DNA of 34,539 nucleotides from Actinomadura physcomitrii (GTDB lineage: Bacteria > Actinomycetota > Actinomycetes > Streptosporangiales > Streptosporangiaceae), in the NCBI RefSeq assembly GCF_008923205.2, contig NZ_WBMS02000067.1:1-34539 (forward strand), given 5' to 3'. Below, one piece after another: positions 17,049 to 24,867 of this stretch. The notes under the pieces are model-generated. The model saw only the letters and a list, made by a program, of their open reading frames with translations, was not told the origin of the DNA and searched no databases. Both the position numbers and the translations under genes were made by a program. Every line of letters begins with the position of its first letter. Position 1 is the first letter of the stretch.

Positions 17049-17831
17049 ATGGAGCAGCAGCGTCCCCCCGAGTCCATCGTGATCGACTCGGTGAGCAAGC
17101 GGTTCACCCTGCGGCACGCCCGCTCGATCCGGGAGATGACGATCCGGGCCGTCCGCCGCCAGGAGCTGTCGGAGAGCTTCAACGCGCTCGACGACGTCAG
17201 CCTCACCATCTACCAGGGCGAGACCGTCGCGCTGATGGGGCTGAACGGCTCGGGCAAGAGCACCCTGCTGAAGATGATCTCCGGGGTGATGCGGCCGGAC
17301 CGCGGGTCGGTGCGGGTCCGCGGCCGGATCGCCGGGCTGATCGACGTCGGCGCGGGCCTGCACCCGGACCTGACCGGCCGCGAGAACGTGTACCTCAACG
17401 GCGCGATCCTCGGCATGTCCGAGGCGGAGATCAAGCGCAAGTTCGACGCGATCGTGGAGTTCTCCGGCGTCGAGCGGTTCATGGACAACCAGGTGCGGTT
17501 CTACTCGTCCGGCATGTTCATGCGGCTGGCCTTCTCGATCGCCGCGCACACCGAGCCGGACATCTTCCTCATCGACGAGGTGCTGGCCGTCGGCGACCCG
17601 CCGTTCCGGGAGAAGTGCCTGCGGCGGATCCGGGAGCTGCGGGGGGAGGGCCGCACGATGGTCATCGTCGCGCACGACATCCAGATGCTCACCCGGCTGT
17701 GCGACCGGGGCGTGACGCTGCGCAAGGGCAAGGTCGTCTTCGACGGCGACCCGGCCGAGGCGGGCCGGCTGTGGCGCGAGGACCGGCAGGCGCGCCAGGC
17801 CGCTCTGAAGAAGGCCGACGCCGTCCGCTGA
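17049..17831 (+). CDS. wzt: ABC transporter ATPase for polysaccharide export
   Basis: This 260-aa ATPase starts at ATG 17049 with AGGAG inside the end of wzm. Walker A is GLNGSGKST (64-72), the signature is YSSGMFMRL and Walker B is IFLIDEVLAVGD, followed by the H-loop His in IVAHD. Residues such as DVGAGLHPDLTGRENVYLNG are typical of Wzt/TagH-like exporters. It lacks the C-terminal carbohydrate-binding domain of longer Wzt proteins, so recognition of a modified chain end by that route is unlikely. It is the last gene of the glf operon. Confidence 0.94.
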   Translation: MEQQRPPESIVIDSVSKRFTLRHARSIREMTIRAVRRQELSESFNALDDVSLTIYQGETVALMGLNGSGKSTLLKMISGVMRPDRGSVRVRGRIAGLIDVGAGLHPDLTGRENVYLNGAILGMSEAEIKRKFDAIVEFSGVERFMDNQVRFYSSGMFMRLAFSIAAHTEPDIFLIDEVLAVGDPPFREKCLRRIRELRGEGRTMVIVAHDIQMLTRLCDRGVTLRKGKVVFDGDPAEAGRLWREDRQARQAALKKADAVR

Positions 17832-17966
17832 CCCGCCGCGACGCGCCGCGACACGCCGCATAGCGTGGCCGGGTGCGGCCAATCGCGGGGAAGTGGGGTG
17901 TCCGATGTTTGCCGCAGGTGGGCCCGTTGACCGAAATAGCGGTCCGTGTCGTACTTCTCGGCGCAT

Positions 17967-17978
17967 GTTCGGGCGAAC
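17967..17978. repeat. Short inverted repeat upstream of the ATPase-system operon
   Basis: GTTCGGGCGAAC has perfect 5-bp arms with a 2-bp centre. It sits about 122 bases before GTG 18100, in the 268-bp gap after wzt, and could be an operator. It does not match the actinobacterial LexA box, where GAAC precedes GTTC. No convincing -35/-10 pair is seen in the gap. Confidence 0.25.
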
Positions 17979-18099
17979 GTGACACGCGACCCCGGCAGGC
18001 TCTCTACTCTTGCGGTGTAGGTGAACCGATACCGCTGACGAACCGAACGGCAACCCCCAGGCGTTTCCCCCGTTCCGCGACTCCCAGGGGTCTCACGAC

Positions 18100-20220
18100 G
18101 TGACGGACATGGCGAGCGGGTCCGCGATGGCGCGGCTCACACAGGCCGACCGCGTCTACGTGGGCTGGCGCTACGCGCAGGTGCACCCGGACCCGGGTCC
18201 GCCCCCAGTCCTGCCCGAGCCGGCCGAGCGGCCCCCCGCCGGGCCGCCCGCGCGGCGTCCCGGCGAGCACCTGACCGCGCGCCCCCTGCGGATCGCCACC
18301 GGCGGCACCTTCGCCGGCGTCGCGCTGTTCCTGGGGTGCGGCGTCGCCGGGCTGCTGCCGTGGGCGTTCGCGGGCGTCGCGCTGCTGGCATGCGCCGTCG
18401 TCCTCGCCATCACCGGCGGCGCCCTGTGGCGCGACGGGCAGGCCGTCCGGGAACGGCTCGCCGACGAGCGCGACCGCGCCGCCCGCGAGCAGGCCCGCCG
18501 CGCCCGCGAGCGGGCCGCCGCGCAGCGCGCCTACGACGAGGCCCGCCGCGAATGGGAGCGGCGGCACCGCGCCTACGAGAGCCAGCGCGAGTGGTACCCG
18601 GTCGCGGTCCCGCCCGGCGTCGACCGGGTGGACGTCGTCGGCGGGACGCTCGCCGGCTGGTCCGCCGCCGTCACCACGATGGGCGCGGCGCGGCTCGCCG
18701 TCGGCGCCCGGCTGACCGTCATCGACCTGTCCGAGGGCGCCGTCGCGCACGACCTGCTGCGCCTGGCCGCCGACCGCGGCGACGACCCGCTCGTCTGGGT
18801 GCTGCCCGCCGACCTGCCGCGCCTGGACATGTCCCGGGGGCTGAGCCAGGAGGCGCTCGCGGACGTCCTGTCGCTGGTGGTGAGCGCCGGCGAGGAGGAG
18901 GGCGGCACCCGCGACCTGTCGTTCGACAACTCGATCCTGGAGCGGCTCATCGAGGTGCTCGGCCCGGACGCGACGATCCCGCGGATCACCGCGGCGCTGC
19001 GCGTCCTCGCCCAGGTCGGCGACCCGCGCGACGACCTGCGCAAGGGGCTGCTCACCGACGAGCAGCTGGAGCGCGTCGCGACGCTGTTCGGCCGGGACGC
19101 CACCGACCGGATCGTGGTTCGCCGCGCGTGGGCGCTGGAGGCGCAGCTGCGCAAGCTGGAAAAGCTCGCGACGGAGCCGGTGGGGCTGCCGCCGTCCCGG
19201 CTGCACGTCGTGTCGATGGACCGCCGCGCCGGCGTCCTCACCAACCGGATCCTCGGCACCTACGTGACGACGGCGCTGACGCACCGCATCCGCGAGTCGC
19301 CGCCCGGGGGCCGCTGGGACCACACGCTGTTCCTGTGCGGCGCCGAGAAGCTGCGCGGCGACGTCCTGGACCGGCTCATCGACGCCTGCGAGGCGACCGG
19401 GACGGGGCTCGTCCTGATGTACCGGTCGATCCCCCGGCACGTCCGGGAGCGCCTCGGCCGCCGGGGCCACGCGGCCGTCGGGTTCATGCGGCTCGGCAAC
19501 CCCGAGGACGCCCGCGTCGCCGCCGAGCACATCGGCACCGACCAGCCGCTGCTCGTCGCGGAGATCACCGACTCGGCGGGCGAGACGCTGTTCGACGTGG
19601 CGGGGGAGAGCTACGCCAGCACCGTCGCCTACGCCCGGCCGCGCGGCGACGGCCTCACCGACCCGGTCTGGTCGCCGCTGCCCGCGCCCGCCGCCGACGA
19701 CTCCGTGCTGGTCGAGGGGATCAGCTCGGCGACCGCGTGGGGCCGGACGGTCACCGCCGGGGGCGCCGCGAAGCAGCGGTTCCGGGAGCTGCTCGTCGAA
19801 CCGCCGCAGCTGCAGGAGCTGCCGCCGACCGCGATGGTGTTCACCCACTCCGGCACGGCGGGCCGCCGCATCATGCTGGTCGACGCCAACCCCGGCATCA
19901 TCACGCTGCCGACCGCGCACTCGATGGAGTTCGAGGAGTACCTGCGCGAGCAGGAGGCCCTCGAACGCGCCGCCGCCGAGGACCCCGAGGACGCCCCCGG
20001 CGCCGCGCCGCCCGGCGCCGCGTCCGAACCCGCCCCCGCACCTGCCCCCGCACCTGCCCCCGAGCGCGCCCCCGAGCCCGCCCCTGAGCCCGCACCGAGA
20101 CCCGTCCGCAGCGAGGAGCCCCCCGCGCCCCGCGCCCGCCACGCCCTCCCGCGCGGCGCCTCCCCCCGCTTCCCGCCCCTCAAGCCCAACGGCCGCCACA
20201 AGGCCGGCCCACCCGCCTGA
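18100..20220 (+). CDS. Two-TM coiled-coil protein with degenerate HerA-like ATPase domain
   Basis: This 706-aa protein starts at GTG 18100; an in-frame ATG at 18109 is an alternative. It has a Pro-rich N-terminus, two TM helices within about 65-107, a charged coiled coil (about 112-165, rich in Arg, Glu and Ala) and then a domain laid out like the HerA-type ATPase next door. VDVVGGTLAGWS (177-188) fits Walker A GxxxxGK[ST] except that Lys is Trp187. RLTVIDLSE follows where HerA has WLAIEPAKSE. HTLFLCGAEKL (408-418) lies where HerA has the Walker B IVIEEAHRL but lacks the acidic pair. The tail (570-706) is Pro/Ala-rich and disordered. Loss of both ATP motifs suggests a non-hydrolysing membrane partner or receptor for the ATPase. 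The similarity is my own reading by eye, and no named family is recognised. Confidence 0.75.
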   Translation: MTDMASGSAMARLTQADRVYVGWRYAQVHPDPGPPPVLPEPAERPPAGPPARRPGEHLTARPLRIATGGTFAGVALFLGCGVAGLLPWAFAGVALLACAVVLAITGGALWRDGQAVRERLADERDRAAREQARRARERAAAQRAYDEARREWERRHRAYESQREWYPVAVPPGVDRVDVVGGTLAGWSAAVTTMGAARLAVGARLTVIDLSEGAVAHDLLRLAADRGDDPLVWVLPADLPRLDMSRGLSQEALADVLSLVVSAGEEEGGTRDLSFDNSILERLIEVLGPDATIPRITAALRVLAQVGDPRDDLRKGLLTDEQLERVATLFGRDATDRIVVRRAWALEAQLRKLEKLATEPVGLPPSRLHVVSMDRRAGVLTNRILGTYVTTALTHRIRESPPGGRWDHTLFLCGAEKLRGDVLDRLIDACEATGTGLVLMYRSIPRHVRERLGRRGHAAVGFMRLGNPEDARVAAEHIGTDQPLLVAEITDSAGETLFDVAGESYASTVAYARPRGDGLTDPVWSPLPAPAADDSVLVEGISSATAWGRTVTAGGAAKQRFRELLVEPPQLQELPPTAMVFTHSGTAGRRIMLVDANPGIITLPTAHSMEFEEYLREQEALERAAAEDPEDAPGAAPPGAASEPAPAPAPAPAPERAPEPAPEPAPRPVRSEEPPAPRARHALPRGASPRFPPLKPNGRHKAGPPA

Positions 20221-20229
20221 CCCCCTTCG

Positions 20230-20257
20230 TTGACTTGCGGCGAGTCGTCGTTATGAC
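20230..20257 (+). promoter_or_regulatory. Promoter-like TTGACT-N16-TATGAC before the HerA gene
   Basis: TTGACT (20230-20235) and TATGAC (20252-20257) are spaced by 16 bases and match vegetative sigma -35 and -10 elements well for this genome. Initiation would be expected inside the downstream inverted repeat, about 80 bases before GTG 20344. The -10 lies at the tip of the repeat's left arm, so the DNA structure and promoter use may interfere. Confidence 0.4.
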
Positions 20258-20284
20258 CGGATCCATAACGACGACTCGCCGCAA
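20235..20284. repeat. 50-bp perfect inverted repeat (21-bp arms, 8-nt loop)
   Basis: The left arm 20235-20255 begins TTGCGGCGAG and ends CGTTATG; the right arm 20264-20284 is its exact reverse complement. The loop is ACCGGATC (20256-20263). The repeat lies 15 bases after the stop of the degenerate ATPase gene. As RNA it forms a very stable hairpin and could be a terminator, although no U-tract follows. It could equally be an mRNA processing or stabilising element, or a protein-binding site. Confidence 0.9.
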
Positions 20285-20343
20285 ATGAACGTGTGTTCAG
20301 GGGGGAGGTGGCGCGGCGGGGGGACGGGGGTCAGGATGGTCGG

Positions 20344-23300
20344 GTGACGTTCCGCCCTGGTTCCATGCCGCCCGGTATGCCCCCGTACGGACGGGGGGCG
20401 GGCGTGCCGCCCGGCGCGCCCCCGCCCCGCATGGGCGGAGCGGCCCCGGGCGCCGGCGGTGAGCGGGGCGAGGCCGTCGCGCTGCCCGGCCCCTGGTACC
20501 GGATCCAGGCGATCCCCGCGCCGCAGCGCAGCGCGTCCGCCGAGTGGGACTTCGTCAGCGTGCTGCCCGCCGCGCTGTCGGCCGCGCGGCGCAACCGCCC
20601 GTTCGTGGTGGGGTGGCTGTCGGCGGGCGGCGGCGCCCCGCTGGAACTGATCACCAACGCGGGGCCGATCGGCGCGCCGGGGCCGGACGGGGAGGCGCAG
20701 GGCCTGCTGTTCCCGAGCGGCGCCCGCGGCGTCCGGATCGGCGACGGCTGGCTGCGGCAGGCGGCCCGGATGGCCTGGACGCGCTGCCCCGGACGGCTCG
20801 CCCCGCAGGTCGGCCCCGCCGACACCGGCCCGGGGCTGTTCGAGGCGACGCTCGTCACGCTGATGGAGCGGCCGTTCGGCTGGTTCGTGGTCGCCGAGCC
20901 GTGCGACGAGCGGCTGATCGACACCGAGATGCGCGAGCTGCACCACGAGCTGCGGATGCTGCGGCGCGGCGAGGACGAGCAGGCCCGGCTCGCGGTCGCG
21001 CGCGCCGACCAGCGGCTCGCCGAGCTGGACGCGTTCCGCGAGGCGGGGCTCTGGCGGGTCCGGGTCGTCGCGGGCGCGGCGTCGCAGGCGGAGCTGGGGC
21101 AGATCGCGCCGGTCCTCGTCGGCTCGATGGAGCTCGGCCACCACCCGTACCGGCTGCGGTCCGGGCACGGCAGCGGCACGTTCGAGGAGATGCTGCGGCC
21201 GGGCGCGGAGCCCGCGCCGCTGCGCCCGGCGGCCGAGCCGGAGCAGCGCTACCCGTTCGTCGCGACGGCGGGCGCGCTGTCGGCCCTCGCCGGGCTGCCG
21301 CGCCGCGAGGTGCCGGGCCTGCGCGTCCTGGACGCCGGGTACTTCGACGTGACGTCGGAGACCGACGACGCGCCGGCCCCGCGCCCCGAGGCGCGGATCG
21401 AGCTGGGTGCGATCCTCGACGGCCAGGACCGGCAGGTCGGCACGTTCACCGTCCCCCGCTCGACGATCAACCGGCACGTGTTCGTCACGGGCGCGACGGG
21501 CGCGGGCAAGTCGCAGACCGTCCGGCACCTGCTGGAGCAGCTGACCCGCGCGGGCGTGCCGTGGCTGGCGATCGAGCCGGCGAAGTCGGAGTACGCGGCG
21601 ATGGCGGGCCGGATCGAGGACCTCGGCGGCCCCGTCACGGTCGTGAACCCGTCCGACCCGGCGTCGGTGCCGCTGTCGGTGAACCCGCTCGCGCCCGAGC
21701 CCGGCTATCCGGTGCAGGCGCACATCGACATGGTCCGCGCGCTTTTCCAGGCCGCGTTCGACGCCGAGGAGCCGTTCCCGCAGATCATGGCGCAGGCCCT
21801 GCAGCGCGTCTACGAGACCAACGGCTGGGACGTGGTGACCGGCGCGGGCGTCCCCGGCTCGCTGATCGAACCGGCCGTCCCGACGCTGGAGCAGCTGCAG
21901 AACGCGGCGCTGCAGGTGATCCAGGACGTCGGGTACGGCCGCGAGCTGATGGCCGACGTGCAGGGGTTCGTGGACGTCCGGCTCCGCTCGCTGCGGATCG
22001 GCTCGGCCGGGCGGTTCTTCGAGGGCGGCCACCCGGCCGACATCGGCGGGATGCTGCGCGACAACATCGTCCTCGCCATCGAGGACGTCGCGAACGACGA
22101 GGACAAGGCGTTCCTCATGGGAACCCTGATCATCCGGATCGTCGAGCACCTGCGGATGCGGGAGCGGCGCCGCGACCGCTCCGACGGCCCGGCGCTGCGG
22201 CACGTCATCGTGATCGAGGAAGCGCACCGGCTGCTGCGCAACCGGGGGCCCGAGCGCGGCAGCTCGCACGCCGTCGAGCTGTTCGCCGGGATGCTCGCGG
22301 AGATCCGCGCGTACGGCGAGGGCATCATCGTCGCCGAGCAGATCCCGACCAAGCTCGTCCCCGACGTGATCAAGAACACCGCGCTGAAGGTCGTGCACCG
22401 GCTGCCCGCGCACGACGACCGGCACCAGGTCGGCGCGGCGATGAACCTGGACGCCGACCAGTCCCGCGAGGTGGTGTCGCTGCGTCCCGGCGTCGCGGCG
22501 GTGTTCGCCGACGGGATGGACCGGCCGCTGCGCGTCCGCGTCCCGCTCGGCGAGGGCCGCGAGGCCGAGCTGCCAGGCCCGCCGCCCCCGGTGGACGGCC
22601 GCCGGTCGGCGGCGTGCGGCTGCGAGTGCCGGTCCGGGCGCGCCTGCACCCTCTACGAGCTGCGCGAGGCCGACCTCGTCGCGGGCCACCCGGAGTGGGC
22701 GTGGCTGCGGCTGTGGGCGGACACGCTCGTCCTCGCGCACGTGGTGAACCGGCCGGTGCCCGCCGTCCCGCCGGAGCTCGGCCGGGCCTGGTCGCGGCTG
22801 GCGCCCCGGCTCCGCGAGTGCGCGCTCGCGACCGTCCTCGAACGCGCCGTGACCCGCCGGTCATGGGCGTTGCGGACCGCGTACCCGCCGGCCGAGCTGA
22901 CCGCCACCGCCGCCGGCGTCGCGCAGCGGCTGCTCGGCGGCGGCACCGCGACCGCGGCGCCCGGCCCGAACTGGGTGATCCCGCAGCTCCGCTGGCTGCA
23001 CGAGCTCGACCGGCTGTTCCCCTACGGCGCGGGCGCCCCCGACAAGCACGCGCCCGCGCCGCCGCTCGACTACCAGCTGCCCGGCCTCAAGCAGCCGCCG
23101 CGGCCGAGGCTCGGCCACCGGCTGCGCGCGCTGCGCCGCCATCCGCTGTCCATGGAGCTGGACCGCAACCGCCCACTCGCGCTCACCGCGATCGAGGGCG
23201 ACGACGAGAACGCGGCCTACTACGCCGACCTCGCCGTCGTCGCGATCGGCCTCCCCGAGGACGAGCAGATCGAGGACGCGGCCCGGACGATGCGCGTCGA

Positions 23301-23421
23301 GGAGTGGCTCGAGCCCGTGCTGAGCTGGCCGGAGCGGTTCGTCGAACCGTTCGCCGACCCGTCCGCCGGGCTCCCGTTCCTGTCCCGCGACCCCGACCCG
23401 GACACCCCCGCCGACGCGTGA
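20344..23421 (+). CDS. HerA/DUF87-type P-loop ATPase (translocase-like)
   Basis: This 1025-aa ATPase starts at GTG 20344, with AGGA seven bases upstream; the frame before it crosses non-coding sequence. A Pro/Gly-rich N-terminus (1-50) is followed by an uncharacterised domain (about 50-350). The core then has HVFVTGATGAGKSQT (Walker A, Lys389), WLAIEPAKSEY, and HVIVIEEAHRLL (Walker B, Glu625-Glu626). The segment after it (GIIVAEQIPTKL, then HRLPAHDDR) fits the sensor and arginine region of HerA/VirB4-like hexameric motors. After the core comes a Cys cluster C-x-C-x-C-x5-C (758-768), possibly metal-binding, and a ~250-aa helical C-terminal region. HerA-family motors move DNA or polypeptide; which one here is unknown. 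It lacks TM helices and probably works with the membrane protein encoded upstream. Confidence 0.85.
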   Translation: MTFRPGSMPPGMPPYGRGAGVPPGAPPPRMGGAAPGAGGERGEAVALPGPWYRIQAIPAPQRSASAEWDFVSVLPAALSAARRNRPFVVGWLSAGGGAPLELITNAGPIGAPGPDGEAQGLLFPSGARGVRIGDGWLRQAARMAWTRCPGRLAPQVGPADTGPGLFEATLVTLMERPFGWFVVAEPCDERLIDTEMRELHHELRMLRRGEDEQARLAVARADQRLAELDAFREAGLWRVRVVAGAASQAELGQIAPVLVGSMELGHHPYRLRSGHGSGTFEEMLRPGAEPAPLRPAAEPEQRYPFVATAGALSALAGLPRREVPGLRVLDAGYFDVTSETDDAPAPRPEARIELGAILDGQDRQVGTFTVPRSTINRHVFVTGATGAGKSQTVRHLLEQLTRAGVPWLAIEPAKSEYAAMAGRIEDLGGPVTVVNPSDPASVPLSVNPLAPEPGYPVQAHIDMVRALFQAAFDAEEPFPQIMAQALQRVYETNGWDVVTGAGVPGSLIEPAVPTLEQLQNAALQVIQDVGYGRELMADVQGFVDVRLRSLRIGSAGRFFEGGHPADIGGMLRDNIVLAIEDVANDEDKAFLMGTLIIRIVEHLRMRERRRDRSDGPALRHVIVIEEAHRLLRNRGPERGSSHAVELFAGMLAEIRAYGEGIIVAEQIPTKLVPDVIKNTALKVVHRLPAHDDRHQVGAAMNLDADQSREVVSLRPGVAAVFADGMDRPLRVRVPLGEGREAELPGPPPPVDGRRSAACGCECRSGRACTLYELREADLVAGHPEWAWLRLWADTLVLAHVVNRPVPAVPPELGRAWSRLAPRLRECALATVLERAVTRRSWALRTAYPPAELTATAAGVAQRLLGGGTATAAPGPNWVIPQLRWLHELDRLFPYGAGAPDKHAPAPPLDYQLPGLKQPPRPRLGHRLRALRRHPLSMELDRNRPLALTAIEGDDENAAYYADLAVVAIGLPEDEQIEDAARTMRVEEWLEPVLSWPERFVEPFADPSAGLPFLSRDPDPDTPADA

Positions 23422-23468
23422 CCGTTTTGCGACGATGCCATCACGATTCGGCGATAAGTCACTCGATC

Positions 23469-24542
23469 GTGTCCGTCCACCTCGCGATCGTCTTCTCCAC
23501 CCTGGCCGGCGATCTCGGACCGGGCGCCACGGGCCCCGGGCCGCGCACCTACAGCGAGCGGGTCCGGCGCGTCATCGACCGGGTACGCTCGGCGCAGCAC
23601 GGCAACGTGACGCTCTACTCCGGCGCCAACCCCTTCATCGGCGCGGGGGACGTGACGGCGCCCTGGTCCCGTGTGTGGTCCATCGCGCTGGAACTGGACC
23701 GTCCCGCGTCCGGCTCCCGCCCGCCGGGCCCGGACGGGGACACCGCCTCACCGGAACCCGGTTCCCCCGGCGCCACCGGGTTCCAGGGCCACCCGCTCAT
23801 CGACGCGACCGCCGGCGTGCCGTTCTCCGTCGCCTCCCCCGAGGCCGTCGCGGCGATGATGCGGCACCCGCAGGGCGACCTGCGCTGCTACCAGCGCGTC
23901 ACCGTCGCCGGGCACGGCCAGGCGGTCGACGCGCCGGACGGCCGCCCCGTCGCGCCCGCCGAGGAGAAGGACGTCGTGCTCTCCGCGTCCGTCTACCTCG
24001 CGGTCGAGGGGCGCATGCTCTACGGGCAGTTCGTCGCGACGGTCCTGCCGCCCGTCCGGGAGGCGTACCGCATCGTCGACCGGCTGCCCGACTGGGACGC
24101 GGTGACCCTGCTGCTGCGCACCCTCACCGAGAGCTGGCGGACGGTGCTCGCCGGCACGCTGCTGGCCTGGCCGCGGATGCTCACCACCTGCGGGACGATG
24201 GCCCGCAGCATCGTCGCGGCGACCTCGTCCGGCAACCCGGCGCGCAAGACCTCGCACGACCACGGCGCGCGGATCAGCGTCCGCGAGCTGTTCGCGGAGG
24301 ACGGCTTCGCGACGTTCGTCCAGGAGACCGACGTCGACAAGTACATGCGGCTCATCGAGCGGCGGGTGAACGAGGCGATCCTCGACCACCTCTCGGACGA
24401 GTGCGGGATCGACGTGTCGGCCTACCGCGCGCAGGCCGGCGTCATCTTGAACCAGGGCGTCATCATGACCGGCGGCACCGTCCACGGGCAGGTCGCCTCC
24501 GGACGCCGCGTCGAGCAGCGGCAGACCCGTATCAACCCCTGA
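23469..24542 (+). CDS. Conserved actinobacterial protein of unknown function in the HerA locus
   Basis: This 357-aa protein belongs to no named family that I recognise, though stretches such as NVTLYSGANPFIGAG, ISVRELF and KYMRLIERRV feel like a recurring actinobacterial membrane-associated family. GTG 23469 gives a natural start (MSVHLAIVFSTL). GTG 23418, which overlaps the HerA stop as GTGA, would add 17 residues and coupling; neither has a clear ribosome site. The middle (about 225-250) is moderately hydrophobic. The end (328-357) carries GVIMTGGTVHGQVASG and then alternating Gln, a motif repeated at the N-terminus of the next protein. Sixteen bases separate the stop from the start of that gene. 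Confidence 0.8.
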   Translation: MSVHLAIVFSTLAGDLGPGATGPGPRTYSERVRRVIDRVRSAQHGNVTLYSGANPFIGAGDVTAPWSRVWSIALELDRPASGSRPPGPDGDTASPEPGSPGATGFQGHPLIDATAGVPFSVASPEAVAAMMRHPQGDLRCYQRVTVAGHGQAVDAPDGRPVAPAEEKDVVLSASVYLAVEGRMLYGQFVATVLPPVREAYRIVDRLPDWDAVTLLLRTLTESWRTVLAGTLLAWPRMLTTCGTMARSIVAATSSGNPARKTSHDHGARISVRELFAEDGFATFVQETDVDKYMRLIERRVNEAILDHLSDECGIDVSAYRAQAGVILNQGVIMTGGTVHGQVASGRRVEQRQTRINP

Positions 24543-24558
24543 CCTCGTGGAGGACGGC

Positions 24559-24839
24559 ATGGCGCAGCACGGTGACCGGGGCATCAGCATCGGCGGGCAC
24601 GCGAACGTGTCGGGGCAGATCGCGAGCGGCGACCACGTCACCCAGAACCAGCGGATCGCGGGCGGGTCCGGCGCCGACGCCGCCGCGGCCCTAGCCCGCG
24701 TCGAGCGGCTGCTGGAGCAGCACGCCGACGAGCTGCCCGAGGCGGCGCGCTCGCCCGGCTCGGCCGCCGCGTCGCCGGTGTCGCGGCGCTGGCCGAGGCG
24801 GTCCGCGCCCTCGCCGCCGCGCTCGGCGCCGGCGGCTGA
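24559..24839 (+). pseudogene. Small Gly/Gln-motif coiled-coil protein, apparently frameshifted
   Basis: ATG 24559 follows GGAGG at five bases. The first ~62 codons encode a motif (ISIGGHANVSGQIASGDHV, residues 9-27) and a helix ALARVERLLEQHADELPEA. If read straight on, the frame turns into Arg/Ser/Pro-rich sequence and runs antisense through the next gene to 25344, which is not credible. In the frame beginning GCG 24747 the sequence reads ALARLGRRVAGVAALAEAV and ends LGAGG at TGA 24837-24839, an obvious continuation of the helix. The two halves differ by two bases at GGCGGCGCGC (24741-24750). So either the gene has a real indel, a sequencing slip occurred in GC repeat, or there is recoding. 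Intact, the product would be about 93 aa. Confidence 0.7.
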
Positions 24840-24867
24840 CCGGCCCGGCCCCCCGCCGCCCGGCGCG

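Noticed and set aside
17967..17978. LexA (SOS) box upstream of the ATPase operon
   Set aside because: The half-sites are in the wrong order (GTTC then GAAC); the SOS box has GAAC-N4-GTTC. It is kept only as a weak inverted repeat.
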